A DNA stretch of 64,000 nucleotides from DATMXT01 sp963662765 (lineage in GTDB: Bacteria; Bacillota; Clostridia; Oscillospirales; Feifaniaceae), in assembly GCA_963662765.2 (NCBI GenBank), contig CAXXUP010000005.1:124001-188000 (forward strand), written 5' to 3'. Numbering within the stretch: the stretch's first letter is position 1; every line of letters starts with the position of its first letter. Below are positions 49,004 to 57,088 of the stretch, piece after piece. The notes below the pieces were generated by a model. It saw only the letters and a program-made list of their open reading frames with translations, did not search any database and was not told the origin of the DNA. The translations under genes and the position numbers were made by a program.

Positions 49004-49459
49004 CTATTTCTCGCCGAGCAGTTTATTGAGTTCTTCTTTGAATGTATTGATGTCCCGAAACTGCCTGTAGACCGAGGCAAAGCGGACATATGCGACTTCG
49101 TCCAAAGCTTTGAGCCGCTCCATCACAAGCTCGCCGATATCAGCGGATGTGACTTCCCTGTCAAGCCGACCGCCAAGCTGGGACTCAATGTCATCCACAA
49201 GCATCTCGACTTCCTTGACCGGAATCGGGCGCTTCTCACAGGCCTTCATAATACCGCGAAGCAGCTTTATGCGGTCATAGGTCTCGCGGGTCTTGTCCTT
49301 CTTGACGACCATGATCGGCATGTTTTCAATGGTCTCGTAAGTGGTGAAGCGCTTTCCGCAAGACAGACATTCGCGCCGCCTGCGTATGCTCGCACCTTCG
49401 TCGGTAGGTCGGGAGTCGATCACTTTACTTTCCGGATATCCGCAAAAGCAGCACTTCAT
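49004..49459 (-). CDS. nrdR: Transcriptional repressor NrdR
   Basis: The ATG at 49459 starts MKCCFCGYPESKVIDSRP, the standard NrdR zinc ribbon; the longer frame is not used. The 151-residue protein has four zinc-binding Cys (CCFCG, CLSCGKRFTTYE) and an ATP-cone domain (VVKKDKTRETYDRIKLLRGIMKACEKRPI). NrdR represses ribonucleotide reductase genes when dATP is high. ACACAATATACA at about 49506-49517 just upstream resembles part of an NrdR box, so autoregulation is possible but weakly supported. Confidence 0.96.
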   Translation of the reverse strand: MKCCFCGYPESKVIDSRPTDEGASIRRRRECLSCGKRFTTYETIENMPIMVVKKDKTRETYDRIKLLRGIMKACEKRPIPVKEVEMLVDDIESQLGGRLDREVTSADIGELVMERLKALDEVAYVRFASVYRQFRDINTFKEELNKLLGEK

Positions 49460-49553
49460 TTTTACCCCTCCGCAATGCATTATCGCTCTATATGTGGTAT
49501 ATTTTACACAATATACATCGATATTACCATATTCGAGCAAATATTGCAATACA

Positions 49554-49796
49554 TCAGGAACAAAGCCAGTCCTCTACTACATCAGAAAATGTCAGCGTCG
49601 TGACTCCGCCGCGGCAAAGGAGGGCTATCAAGTTGAGAATTTCAGTGCGTGAGACAGATATCTCAGGTATTGACAACTTATCGCCAGTATCAATATCCAT
49701 GACGGAAATCCCGTAACTGCCGGCGCCATCGATAAGAGAATACCTGCATCGCAAACCTTGATGGTCAGATACAGATACCAACGTCTCACTGTACAT
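49554..49796 (-). CDS. Small protein of unknown function (DUF6514-like) behind putative Spo0A boxes
   Basis: GGAGGT four bases before the ATG at 49796 fixes the start and gives 80 residues beginning MYSETLVSVSDHQGLRCRYS. The visible pattern is a small alpha/beta domain: GSYGISVMDIDTGDKLSIPEISVSRTEILNLIALLCRGGVT, ending DVVEDWL. This resembles small clostridial proteins labelled DUF6514; that name is from memory. No signal peptide or metal site is seen. Three TGTCGAA sites lie 82-193 bases upstream, suggesting control by Spo0A and so a role at the onset of sporulation or stationary phase. Confidence 0.65.
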   Translation of the reverse strand: MYSETLVSVSDHQGLRCRYSLIDGAGSYGISVMDIDTGDKLSIPEISVSRTEILNLIALLCRGGVTTLTFSDVVEDWLCS

Positions 49797-49877
49797 AACT
49801 ACCTCCAATTGATTAAATAATTCTTCTACATTTTATACCGCGTCCAATAAAAGGTAAAGATGTTTTGTCATATTTCG

Positions 49878-49894
49878 TTCGACATAATTCGACA
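49878..49894 (-). promoter_or_regulatory. Tandem Spo0A boxes
   Basis: On the minus strand TGTCGAA occurs at 49894-49888 and again at 49884-49878, ten bases apart and in the same orientation. TGTCGAA is the core of the Spo0A box (TTGTCGAA consensus). They lie 82-98 bases before the start of the small gene at 49796. Confidence 0.6.
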
Positions 49895-49981
49895 TTTATT
49901 TGTGAAAATGTAGACAACTGTTGAATATATTCAAACCAAATTGTTTAAGTCATAAAAAAACTATCGATAATTACCTGCTAA

Positions 49982-49990
49982 ATTCGACAA
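49982..49990 (-). promoter_or_regulatory. Third Spo0A box, perfect consensus
   Basis: TTGTCGAA reads on the minus strand at about 49990-49983. It is a full match to the 0A-box consensus and is in the same orientation as the tandem pair about 95 bases nearer the small gene. Confidence 0.55.
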
Positions 49991-50000
49991 ACGGTCATAA

Positions 50001-50038
50001 ATCGGCCCTGCATTTTTATACGCTAATGCAGGGCCGAT
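50001..50038 (-). terminator. Terminator of the greA-lysS unit
   Basis: ATCGGCCCTGCAT (50001-50013) pairs perfectly with ATGCAGGGCCGAT (50026-50038) around a 12-base loop, 65 bases after the lysS stop on the minus strand. Confidence 0.65.
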
Positions 50039-50102
50039 GTATCAATATTCTATTGTGGCAGGTCTGCAGAATTTTTCCTCACTGTTTTGTATATTTTGCA
50101 CA

Positions 50103-51590
50103 TTAAGGCCGCATGGTCGGGAAGAGCAGCACGTCGCGGATGGAATAGCTGTCGGTCAGGAGCATGGCGAGTCGGTCGATGCCGACCCCAAGTCCGCCTG
50201 TCGGAGGCATGCCGTACTCCAGCGCATTGATATAGTCTGTGTCCATCATGGAGGCCTCTTCATCACCGCTGTCACGCATGTTCTGCTGACGCTCGAAGCG
50301 CTCCTTTTGGTCGATGGGGTCGTTGAGCTCCGAGAAGGCGTTTGCGAACTCCCTGCCTGTGATGAAGAGCTCAAACCGCTCAGTGAGCGCCTTGTTGGTC
50401 GGCATGCGCTTGGCCAGGGGCGAAATTTCGACCGGGTACTCGGTGATATAGGTGGGCGAAATCAATTTGTCCTCGACCCGCTCATCAAAGCAGATGGCGA
50501 TGAGATCGCCGCGTGAAGGCGACCCCTCGAAGGGAATTCCGGCAGCCTTGCAGGCTGTTCTGGCCTCTTCGTCGGTCGTAATCGTATCAAAGTCGACCCC
50601 CGCATAGGTTTTGACCGCGTCGATCATGGTGATACGCTTGAATGGCGGCGTGAGATCGACCTCGGTGCCCTGGTACATCGTCTTATAGGAGCCATTGACC
50701 TTCATGCAGACTTCCGAGAGCATCTCCTCAACCAGCACCATGATGTCTCTGTAGTCGGCGTAGGCCTCGTAGAGCTCGATGGTGGTAAACTCCGGATTGT
50801 GTTTGATATCCATGCCCTCGTTGCGGAAAATACGGCCGATTTCGTAGACTTTCTCGAGTCCGCCCACAATGAGCCGCTTTAAGTGCAGCTCGGTCGCAAT
50901 TCGCAGATACATGTCAATGTCAAGTGTGTTGTGGTGTGTGATAAAGGGCCTCGCGTTTGCGCCGCCCGAAATGTTGCTTAAAATCGGCGTCTCAACCTCG
51001 ATATAGCCGCGCTTGTCAAGAAATTCCCGGATATAGCGGATGATGAGGCTGCGCTTAATGAAAGTCTCCTGCACATCGTTGTTCATGATGAGGTCGACAT
51101 AGCGCTGGCGGTAGCGCATCTCAACATCCTTGAGTCCATGGAACTTCTCGGGCAGCGGGCGCAGCGACTTTGCAAGCAGTGTGAGTTCCTTCGCGTGGAC
51201 CGAAATTTCACCCCGCCGGGTCTTGAAGATGAAGCCCTTGATTCCGATGATGTCGCCGATGTCCCACCGGTGGAATTCGGCATACGCATCTTCGCCCAGA
51301 TCGTCGACCTTGGCGTAGATCTGAACCCGGCCATCCCGGTCCTTCATGTCAAAGAATGAGGCCTTACCCATATCCCGGCGCGACATCATGCGGCCGGCAA
51401 TCGAGACTTCTTTGCCCTCCATGGTCTCGAAGTTTGCACAAATCTCCGCCGCGTTGCTCGTGCGGACAAATTTCACTATTTCAAAGGGATCGCGTCCCTG
51501 AGCCTGCAGGTCAAAGAACTTTGCACGTCGGACCCTCAGAATTTCTGTTAAGTCCGAAACTTCACCTTGCGGGTTGTTGTTGACGTCCAT
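50103..51590 (-). CDS. lysS: Lysyl-tRNA synthetase, class II
   Basis: The 495-residue enzyme charges tRNA-Lys. The N-terminal OB-fold (about 60-150; VSIAGRMMSRRDMGKASFFDMKDRDGRVQIY) binds the anticodon, and the class II catalytic core shows motif 2 (FRNEGMDIKHNPEFTTIELYEAYADY) and motif 3 (GLGVGIDRLAMLL). Length is normal. It follows greA by 15 bases; the pair greA-lysS is common in Firmicutes. No T-box leader is seen. Confidence 0.97.
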   Translation of the reverse strand: MDVNNNPQGEVSDLTEILRVRRAKFFDLQAQGRDPFEIVKFVRTSNAAEICANFETMEGKEVSIAGRMMSRRDMGKASFFDMKDRDGRVQIYAKVDDLGEDAYAEFHRWDIGDIIGIKGFIFKTRRGEISVHAKELTLLAKSLRPLPEKFHGLKDVEMRYRQRYVDLIMNNDVQETFIKRSLIIRYIREFLDKRGYIEVETPILSNISGGANARPFITHHNTLDIDMYLRIATELHLKRLIVGGLEKVYEIGRIFRNEGMDIKHNPEFTTIELYEAYADYRDIMVLVEEMLSEVCMKVNGSYKTMYQGTEVDLTPPFKRITMIDAVKTYAGVDFDTITTDEEARTACKAAGIPFEGSPSRGDLIAICFDERVEDKLISPTYITEYPVEISPLAKRMPTNKALTERFELFITGREFANAFSELNDPIDQKERFERQQNMRDSGDEEASMMDTDYINALEYGMPPTGGLGVGIDRLAMLLTDSYSIRDVLLFPTMRP

Positions 51591-51605
51591 TATTTACATC
51601 CTTTC

Positions 51606-52103
51606 TTATTGATGTGCGCCCGGATCAAAAGCAATACTGCGAATTTCCAGCACAACGGTACCTCCGGGCGTTTCAATCGAGACGGTATCCCCCACCTCGT
51701 GTCCGAGAAGCGCGGCTCCGATCGGAGATTCGCGCGAAATTTTATTGGAGAACGCTGCGTTGTCGGCCGAGCCGACAAGCGCGTACGTGCACTCTTCGTT
51801 AAACTCTTTTTCATAGACGACGACGATGGAACCGAGGTGGACCTTGTTCTCGTCAATTTCGCTCTCATCGACAACCCTGGCACCTGTCAGCTTGGCTTCG
51901 TTTTGCGCGATCTCGGCCTCAAGGATAGCCTGTTCGTTCTTCGCGTCATCGTATTCGGCATTTTCTGAGAGGTCCCCGAAACCTCTCGCCTGTTTAAGGT
52001 TGTCCGCTACCTCCTGACGGCGCTCTGTCACCAGATACTCCTGGCGTTTTTGGAGTGCGTCGTATTCCTTTTTTGTCATGACTAAGTCGTTTGTAGCAGC
52101 CAT
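51606..52103 (-). CDS. greA: Transcription elongation factor GreA
   Basis: The ATG at 52103 gives 165 residues starting MAATNDLVMTKKEYDALQKRQEYL. The N-terminal coiled coil carries the conserved acidic tip in GDLSENAEYDDAKNEQ, which reaches into the RNA polymerase active site to stimulate cleavage of backtracked RNA. The C-terminal FKBP-like domain has VGSADNAAFSNKISRESPIGAALLGHEVGD. The frame is open another 66 codons upstream but without a start signal. It is the first gene of greA-lysS. Confidence 0.96.
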   Translation of the reverse strand: MAATNDLVMTKKEYDALQKRQEYLVTERRQEVADNLKQARGFGDLSENAEYDDAKNEQAILEAEIAQNEAKLTGARVVDESEIDENKVHLGSIVVVYEKEFNEECTYALVGSADNAAFSNKISRESPIGAALLGHEVGDTVSIETPGGTVVLEIRSIAFDPGAHQ

Positions 52104-52173
52104 CTTAACTCTCCTTTTGGGGGTATATTGAGATTTCCATGTTAGAAAATTATATGCCGGGCGGGTAGTTCTG

Positions 52174-52947
52174 TCAATAGGTCGCGAGCAACACCGGTTT
52201 AAATACCTCCGCAGCACGTCCTTGTGCCGCTGCGCACACAAGGGCACATCGCTCAAGCTCTGACAGTTGTTTGGGCAGCGGAAGGGCTCTCGGCAGCGCA
52301 AGCGTCATGGTGTTGAAGGTGCGCCCGTCCACTACGCGTGCCCCCTCGGCTGAAAGGTCAACGGCAAGTCTTGTGACAACCCTTGTCTCGGGGGCACAGT
52401 CGAGCAGCACTGCCACGTCGGTTTTCACCGGCCCCACCGACGTTGTATGAACCGCAAGCCCCGTCTCGTACAGCAGCCGCTCGGTCAAAGGGTCCGTTTT
52501 GCTGCCAAAGGAGGTCATTACGGTCAAAGCGCCGGTGCACTTTGCGGCGCATTTGAGCAGATCGTAACTGAGCCGCTCCCCCTTTGCATCCACAATCGTC
52601 AAACGTCTGGTGCCCAGCGATACCTCACTAAGCTCGGCAGCGCGGGCAACCATGCTGCAGAGAATCTTCGGCGCATAGTCCCTAGCCGTGATGCGCGGGA
52701 CGCCGACGCGGTCGACCGCCTGCATAACCGACGGCAGCATGATTTCAAGCTGCCGGCTGAGGAGCACCGCCGTAGCTTTCTGTTTGTGCAGCATCAGCTC
52801 AGTACGCCGCGCGAACTTTCGAGGACGGCGCGGCATGGCGATGGCCGCCGTGACAAAAGAGCCGCCGACCTCCGGGGGCAGCGCGGTCTGAGAGCACTGC
52901 CACGAGGAGCCCTTCGCCTCTTTGTCGAGCACTAGAACAACGACCAT
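52174..52947 (-). CDS. Protein of unknown function between ctpA and greA
   Basis: The ATG at 52947 has GAGGGGTGG upstream. The product of about 257 residues has no signal peptide or membrane segment. A basic stretch (AMPRRPRKFARRTELMLHKQK, about 38-58) is followed by an alpha/beta C-terminal half with RRLTIVDAKGERLSYDLLKC, TGALTVMTSFGSKTDPLTERL and DVAVLLDCAPETRVVT, which suggests a nucleotide-binding-like Rossmann arrangement but has no glycine-rich loop. I do not recognise the family. The gene is single, in the direction of greA-lysS, 70 bases from greA, and codon usage looks like the housekeeping neighbours. Confidence 0.7.
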   Translation of the reverse strand: MVVVLVLDKEAKGSSWQCSQTALPPEVGGSFVTAAIAMPRRPRKFARRTELMLHKQKATAVLLSRQLEIMLPSVMQAVDRVGVPRITARDYAPKILCSMVARAAELSEVSLGTRRLTIVDAKGERLSYDLLKCAAKCTGALTVMTSFGSKTDPLTERLLYETGLAVHTTSVGPVKTDVAVLLDCAPETRVVTRLAVDLSAEGARVVDGRTFNTMTLALPRALPLPKQLSELERCALVCAAAQGRAAEVFKPVLLATY

Positions 52948-53014
52948 AATACCACCCCTCATAAAGTAGTATTATGGTCATTTATCATTTAGAACATTGC
53001 GTACCGGGCCTTAT

Positions 53015-54238
53015 TTATTCGTACCGGACGGTGTAGTTTTGGGGCTTGTCCCCGGCTTCGAGTGCCGTAACAGCACGCTGCAGCTGGACGTCTTCGTCAT
53101 AGGTCAGATAATAGGCCTTATACCGCAGCTCCTCTGGCAGCTCCACCTCAATGTGCGGAAAAACTCCGATTCCGTGGTAGTTTTTACCGGACGGTGGGTT
53201 GTAGAGGGCGTTGGTCAGGTTGACGGCCGTACCGTCTCCAAGCGGGAAGACCGTCTGCATGCAGCCCTTCCCGAACGTTTTCTCGCCCACTAAAAGTGCC
53301 TTGTTGTAGTCGCGCAGCGTCGCGGCGAACAGCTCGGCGGCGCTGTAGGTCTCTCCGTTGATCAGCACCGCAAGCGGCATGTTGATTTCACTTGCATCCG
53401 ACTTCTCGGTCTCCACCGTGCCATCCTTATAGACAATTTCAATGATGTTGCCCTCGGGCACCAGCATATCGAGAATGTCGCAGATGGTGGTAAGCTCCCC
53501 GCCCGCGTTATTGCGCACATCAAAGATGAGCCCCTTTGCGCCCTGCGCGATCAGATCCTCAAGGGCCGCTTTGAATTGGTCGTAGGTCGGATAGTCGAAC
53601 TCCTGGATTTGAATATACCCGTAGCCGCTGTCAAGCATTCTGTATTCCACCGTCGTGGTGGCAAATGTCGCCCTGACCACCGAAAAATCAAGGACCTCAC
53701 CATCCCGGTTGACTGTGAAAACAGCGGCTGTTCCCTCTTCGCCGAGCAGCTTGTCGACCGCAGCATCATATCCGATATCGACAACATCCTCGCCCTCGAC
53801 AACCGTGATGAGGTCGCCCGCCAGAAGACCGGCCGCCTGCGCAGGCGAGCCCTTCATGACCTGAATGATCCGGATTAGCCCGCTGTCTCCGGCGTAGTTG
53901 ACCCTAACGCCGATGCCGACAAAATTGCCCTCCAGCTCTGACGACATCGTGGAGTAAGTCTCGGCGTCCATATAGTAGCTGTAGTCGTCTTCAATCCCAT
54001 ATACGAGACCGGAAAGCGTCCAGTCCTGCAATTTCTGATCATCGATGTCAAAGACGAAGTTCTTCCGGATGATATCCTCAAGCCGGATGAGTTTAGAATA
54101 TTTGGTCTTGATGCCGGCGACATCAGTCAGCGTCCTGTTGACAACTTGCTGATAGCCGAAAAATGTCGCCGTGAAGGCGGCAAAGGCGCTCAGGATACAG
54201 CAGAACAGCAGCGTTAGGGCCGAAAACTTCTTTTTCAT
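53015..54238 (-). CDS. Carboxyl-terminal processing protease (S41 family)
   Basis: The 407-residue protein has an N-terminal membrane segment (about 5-27), a PDZ domain (about 105-190; GVRVNYAGDSGLIRIIQVMKGSPAQAAGLLAGDLI) and an S41 protease domain. The catalytic Ser lies in NGETYSAAELFA and the general-base Lys in GEKTFGKG, as in CtpA/CtpB. The active site faces outside the membrane. Relatives process exported proteins, including the CtpB protease in sporulation signalling. It lies after the M23 peptidase and ftsEX genes in the same direction, 17 bases downstream. Confidence 0.93.
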   Translation of the reverse strand: MKKKFSALTLLFCCILSAFAAFTATFFGYQQVVNRTLTDVAGIKTKYSKLIRLEDIIRKNFVFDIDDQKLQDWTLSGLVYGIEDDYSYYMDAETYSTMSSELEGNFVGIGVRVNYAGDSGLIRIIQVMKGSPAQAAGLLAGDLITVVEGEDVVDIGYDAAVDKLLGEEGTAAVFTVNRDGEVLDFSVVRATFATTTVEYRMLDSGYGYIQIQEFDYPTYDQFKAALEDLIAQGAKGLIFDVRNNAGGELTTICDILDMLVPEGNIIEIVYKDGTVETEKSDASEINMPLAVLINGETYSAAELFAATLRDYNKALLVGEKTFGKGCMQTVFPLGDGTAVNLTNALYNPPSGKNYHGIGVFPHIEVELPEELRYKAYYLTYDEDVQLQRAVTALEAGDKPQNYTVRYE

Positions 54239-54255
54239 AAGCGCTTCCTTTATCG

Positions 54256-55431
54256 TCAGCTTGGGGTGACATAGTTAAGCGGCTGCACACTGTCACCGTT
54301 GACACGCACTTCGAAGTGCAGATGGTTACCGGTCGATAGTCCCGTCGTTCCGACGGCGCCGATCTTCTGCCCCTTTGTGACGGTTTCGCCGGTCGCAACG
54401 ATGGCCGATGTCTTCATATGCGCATAGAATGTCGCAATCCCGCCGCCGTGGTCAAGCAGGATGTAGTTTCCCCATGCGCTGCTGTACCCGGTCTTGAGCA
54501 CGGTTCCGGAGGCTGCGGCAAGGATCTTGGTGCCGCCGGCCGCTGCGATGTCGATACCGGTGTGCATTTTGTAGACGCCGGTGATGGGGTGGGTGCGCAT
54601 ACCGAATACAGTGGTGATACGAGTATACCCCGGGGTGGGCCAAATCATGTTACCGCCTATATAGTCGGACGGCGCCAGGGAGCGGAGCAGCTCCTTGAGC
54701 TCTTCGTTTAACCGCTCCTCCTCGGCCTCAGCCTCTTTATAGAGTTTTTGCTTCCGGATGATGTCGGAATCAAGTTCAGCTATGTAGGACGCCGCATCCT
54801 TTGTTGCCTGCTGCAGCGAGGTTTTGTCCTCCAGAGCCTCCTCCTTGAGCGCCTCTTGTTTTGCCTTGTCCTGCTCGATGGTGGCTTTGACATCAAGAAT
54901 TTCCTGCTTGGAGGCCCGAAGTGAGGTCAGCAGATTTTCATCATACGCCGCAATAGCGGCCGCATTGTCAAGCCTTGTCATGAGATCGGAGAATGACGCG
55001 GATCCGAATACGACATCAAGATAGGACAGCTTTCCGGAAAGCTGGGTTTCCTGCATCCGCAGTAAATAGAGCTCGGTCTGGCTGTCAATGTCCGACTGCA
55101 CATCCGCACTCTCCTGCTCCTTTTCGGCGATCTGCCTCGAATACTCGCCGATCATGTTGTCCATAAGGTCGATTTTGCTGGTAAGGGTGTTGACCTGCTT
55201 TTCAAGCTGGGACTTCTTTTGAAGCTCGGTCTGTTTGCTGTTCTTGGTGTTTTTGATCTCTTTTTCAAGAGCGGCCTGCTCCTTCGCGAGCTGGTCAAGC
55301 TGTTTTTCCAGGTCCGTTATGGAGCTGGTGTCAGCCGCAAACGCGTTGATGACAATCGGCCCGACGGCGGCCAGTACGAAAAGCACGGCAAGCGCGACCG
55401 CAATGTTTCGGATGAGTTTCCTATTGCCCAT
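54256..55431 (-). CDS. Murein hydrolase activator/M23 peptidase (EnvC or PcsB-like)
   Basis: The ATG at 55431 follows GGAGGATGCG. The 391-residue protein has a signal peptide or anchor (about 8-33), a long coiled coil (about 38-265, rich in Lys, Glu, Gln) and a C-terminal LytM/M23 domain with HTGIDIAAAGG and HLHFEVRVNG; the metal ligands are His and Asp of the first motif and His of the second, so the enzyme appears active. FtsEX proteins open and close such coiled-coil hydrolases at the septum, and the gene follows ftsX by 20 bases. This suggests a cell-separation role. Confidence 0.92.
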   Translation of the reverse strand: MGNRKLIRNIAVALAVLFVLAAVGPIVINAFAADTSSITDLEKQLDQLAKEQAALEKEIKNTKNSKQTELQKKSQLEKQVNTLTSKIDLMDNMIGEYSRQIAEKEQESADVQSDIDSQTELYLLRMQETQLSGKLSYLDVVFGSASFSDLMTRLDNAAAIAAYDENLLTSLRASKQEILDVKATIEQDKAKQEALKEEALEDKTSLQQATKDAASYIAELDSDIIRKQKLYKEAEAEEERLNEELKELLRSLAPSDYIGGNMIWPTPGYTRITTVFGMRTHPITGVYKMHTGIDIAAAGGTKILAAASGTVLKTGYSSAWGNYILLDHGGGIATFYAHMKTSAIVATGETVTKGQKIGAVGTTGLSTGNHLHFEVRVNGDSVQPLNYVTPS

Positions 55432-55451
55432 GTGACACGCATCCTCCTTTG

Positions 55452-56342
55452 TCAAATGTCAAGATATTTGCGTATGGATATTCCGCTTCCAAGGACGCCG
55501 ACCACAAGTCCGCATCCGATAAAGGCGGTGAGCAGCGGAGTAAATGCCTGCTGGAACGTGATGATGGTGATGGCCTTGATGGCCGCCGCCAGTTTCTCCA
55601 TGACATAAGTATAGGCGTACCACTCAACCGCAAAGCCGATGGCCGCAGCGCTAAGTCCAATGATGCCCCCCTCGAAAATAAAGGGCCACCGCACAAACCA
55701 GTCGGTCGCACCGACAAACTTCATGATGTTGATCTGCCTTCGGTTGACAAATCGGGCGATTTTGATGGTGTTGACAATGATAAAGAGCGATGCGACAAAG
55801 AGCAGTCCCATAATCCAGTAGCAGACAAAGTAAATGGCCTTGGCCACCTGCTGCATGCCGTCGATGATGTCTTTGCGCATGCGCACCCTGTAGACGCCTT
55901 CAAGCTGCTGGAACTGGTAGACGGTCTCATCGTACAGCTCCAGATCCTTCATGGTGACGACGTAATAGTCGCGAAGTGGATTGATGCCCCGCTCCTCGAT
56001 GTCGGCATAGAGGTCCTCCTCGTCGGAATAAGCCTCCTTGTACTCCTCAAAGGCCTGCTCCTTTGTGACGAATTCGCACTTGTCCACATTCTCGATGGCC
56101 ACAACTCTTTTGCCGATCTCGGTGATCTGCTCATCGGTCAAATCGTCGTTTAGAAAGAGCACGGTTTCGTTTTCATCTTGCAGCATTTTGAGGTTAAGGT
56201 CCACATTCTGATAAATGAGCCAAAAATTTCCCATGATAAGCAGGCAGGCCGCGAGGACACCCACAGCCGCCATCGAAACATATTTGTTGGACCAGAAATA
56301 CTTCCAGCCCTGACTGATAAAATAGCCGATATTACCTATCAC
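55452..56342 (-). CDS. ftsX: Cell division protein FtsX
   Basis: The GTG at 56342 (reading MIGNIGYFISQGWKYFWSNKY) is preferred, because GGAAGGG lies seven bases upstream; the open frame runs back to 56366. The protein of about 296 residues has one N-terminal membrane segment, an extracellular domain (about 50-165; the loop that contacts the hydrolase), and three further membrane segments with RRQINIMKFVGATDWFVRWPF, the typical FtsX cytoplasmic motif. With FtsE it forms an ABC-type complex that activates the M23 protein encoded next. It overlaps ftsE by 11 bases. Confidence 0.94.
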   Translation of the reverse strand: MIGNIGYFISQGWKYFWSNKYVSMAAVGVLAACLLIMGNFWLIYQNVDLNLKMLQDENETVLFLNDDLTDEQITEIGKRVVAIENVDKCEFVTKEQAFEEYKEAYSDEEDLYADIEERGINPLRDYYVVTMKDLELYDETVYQFQQLEGVYRVRMRKDIIDGMQQVAKAIYFVCYWIMGLLFVASLFIIVNTIKIARFVNRRQINIMKFVGATDWFVRWPFIFEGGIIGLSAAAIGFAVEWYAYTYVMEKLAAAIKAITIITFQQAFTPLLTAFIGCGLVVGVLGSGISIRKYLDI

Positions 56343-57015
56343 TGTACTGCCCTTCCATACGGTCACTCGTAACGCGGCCGCTGTCTATGTAAATCACTCG
56401 CTTTTTCATGGCGTTCACAAGGTTTTTCTCATGCGTCACGACCAGAACGGTCGTATTGCGTTTATTGATCTCGTTTAAGAGCCCCATGATCTCCCAAGAC
56501 ATCTTAGGGTCTATGTTGCCTGTGGGCTCGTCCGCAATCAGCATGAGCGGATTGTTGACAAGCGCTCTGGCCAGGGCCACCCGCTGCTGTTCCCCGCCCG
56601 ACAATTCGTTTGGGTAAGCCTTCGCCTTGCCGGCCAAATTGGTAAGCTTCAGCACATAAGGCACCCGGCGGCGGATGCTGTTGCTGGAGCTGTTGGTCAC
56701 CTTCATGGCAAATGCAATGTTGTCGTAGACATTCAGCTCGCTAATGAGCCTGAAATCCTGAAAGACAATGCCCATTTTTCGCCGTAAATATGGAATGTCC
56801 CTGCGCTTTAGCTTCGCAAGATCCGATTCCCCAACCAAAATGCGGCCCGCTGTAGGCTCCTCCTCTTTCATGAGCAGTTTAACGAGAGTGGATTTCCCGG
56901 CTCCCGACGGGCCCACAATAAAAACAAACTCGCCGTCGTTCACCTTGATATTGATGTCTTCGAGCGCTTTCGTACCGTTCTCGTAGACTTTTGACACGCC
57001 GCAAAACTCAATCAT
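56332..57015 (-). CDS. ftsE: Cell division ATP-binding protein FtsE
   Basis: The 227-residue ABC ATPase has Walker A GPSGAGKST, Q-loop in GIVFQDFRLI, signature LSGGEQQR, Walker B LMLIADEPTGNID and the H-loop VTHE. The start MIEFCGVSKVYENGTKALEDI is standard. It powers FtsX conformational changes for peptidoglycan hydrolysis. Together with ftsX, the M23 gene and ctpA it forms a cell-wall cluster on the minus strand. Confidence 0.96.
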   Translation of the reverse strand: MIEFCGVSKVYENGTKALEDINIKVNDGEFVFIVGPSGAGKSTLVKLLMKEEEPTAGRILVGESDLAKLKRRDIPYLRRKMGIVFQDFRLISELNVYDNIAFAMKVTNSSSNSIRRRVPYVLKLTNLAGKAKAYPNELSGGEQQRVALARALVNNPLMLIADEPTGNIDPKMSWEIMGLLNEINKRNTTVLVVTHEKNLVNAMKKRVIYIDSGRVTSDRMEGQYSDR

Positions 57016-57088
57016 AGTCGTCTGATTCCTTCCGAAATAGAGCCGTCACAGCGCTGTGCCGGACGGCTCGACGGTACGCGGAGATACA

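Larger units (their letters stand above)
49797..50102. other. Gap between lysS and the small gene
   Basis: These 306 bases hold the three Spo0A-type boxes, a TATAAA candidate -10 near the small gene, and the lysS terminator at 50001-50038. No further gene is seen. Confidence 0.6.

Noticed and set aside
49487..49520. NrdR box pair upstream of nrdR
   Set aside because: Only half-site similarity (ACACAATATA); the second site is not convincing, so no separate feature was made.
51591..51605. T-box leader for lysS
   Set aside because: Only 15 bases separate greA and lysS; there is no room for a leader RNA.
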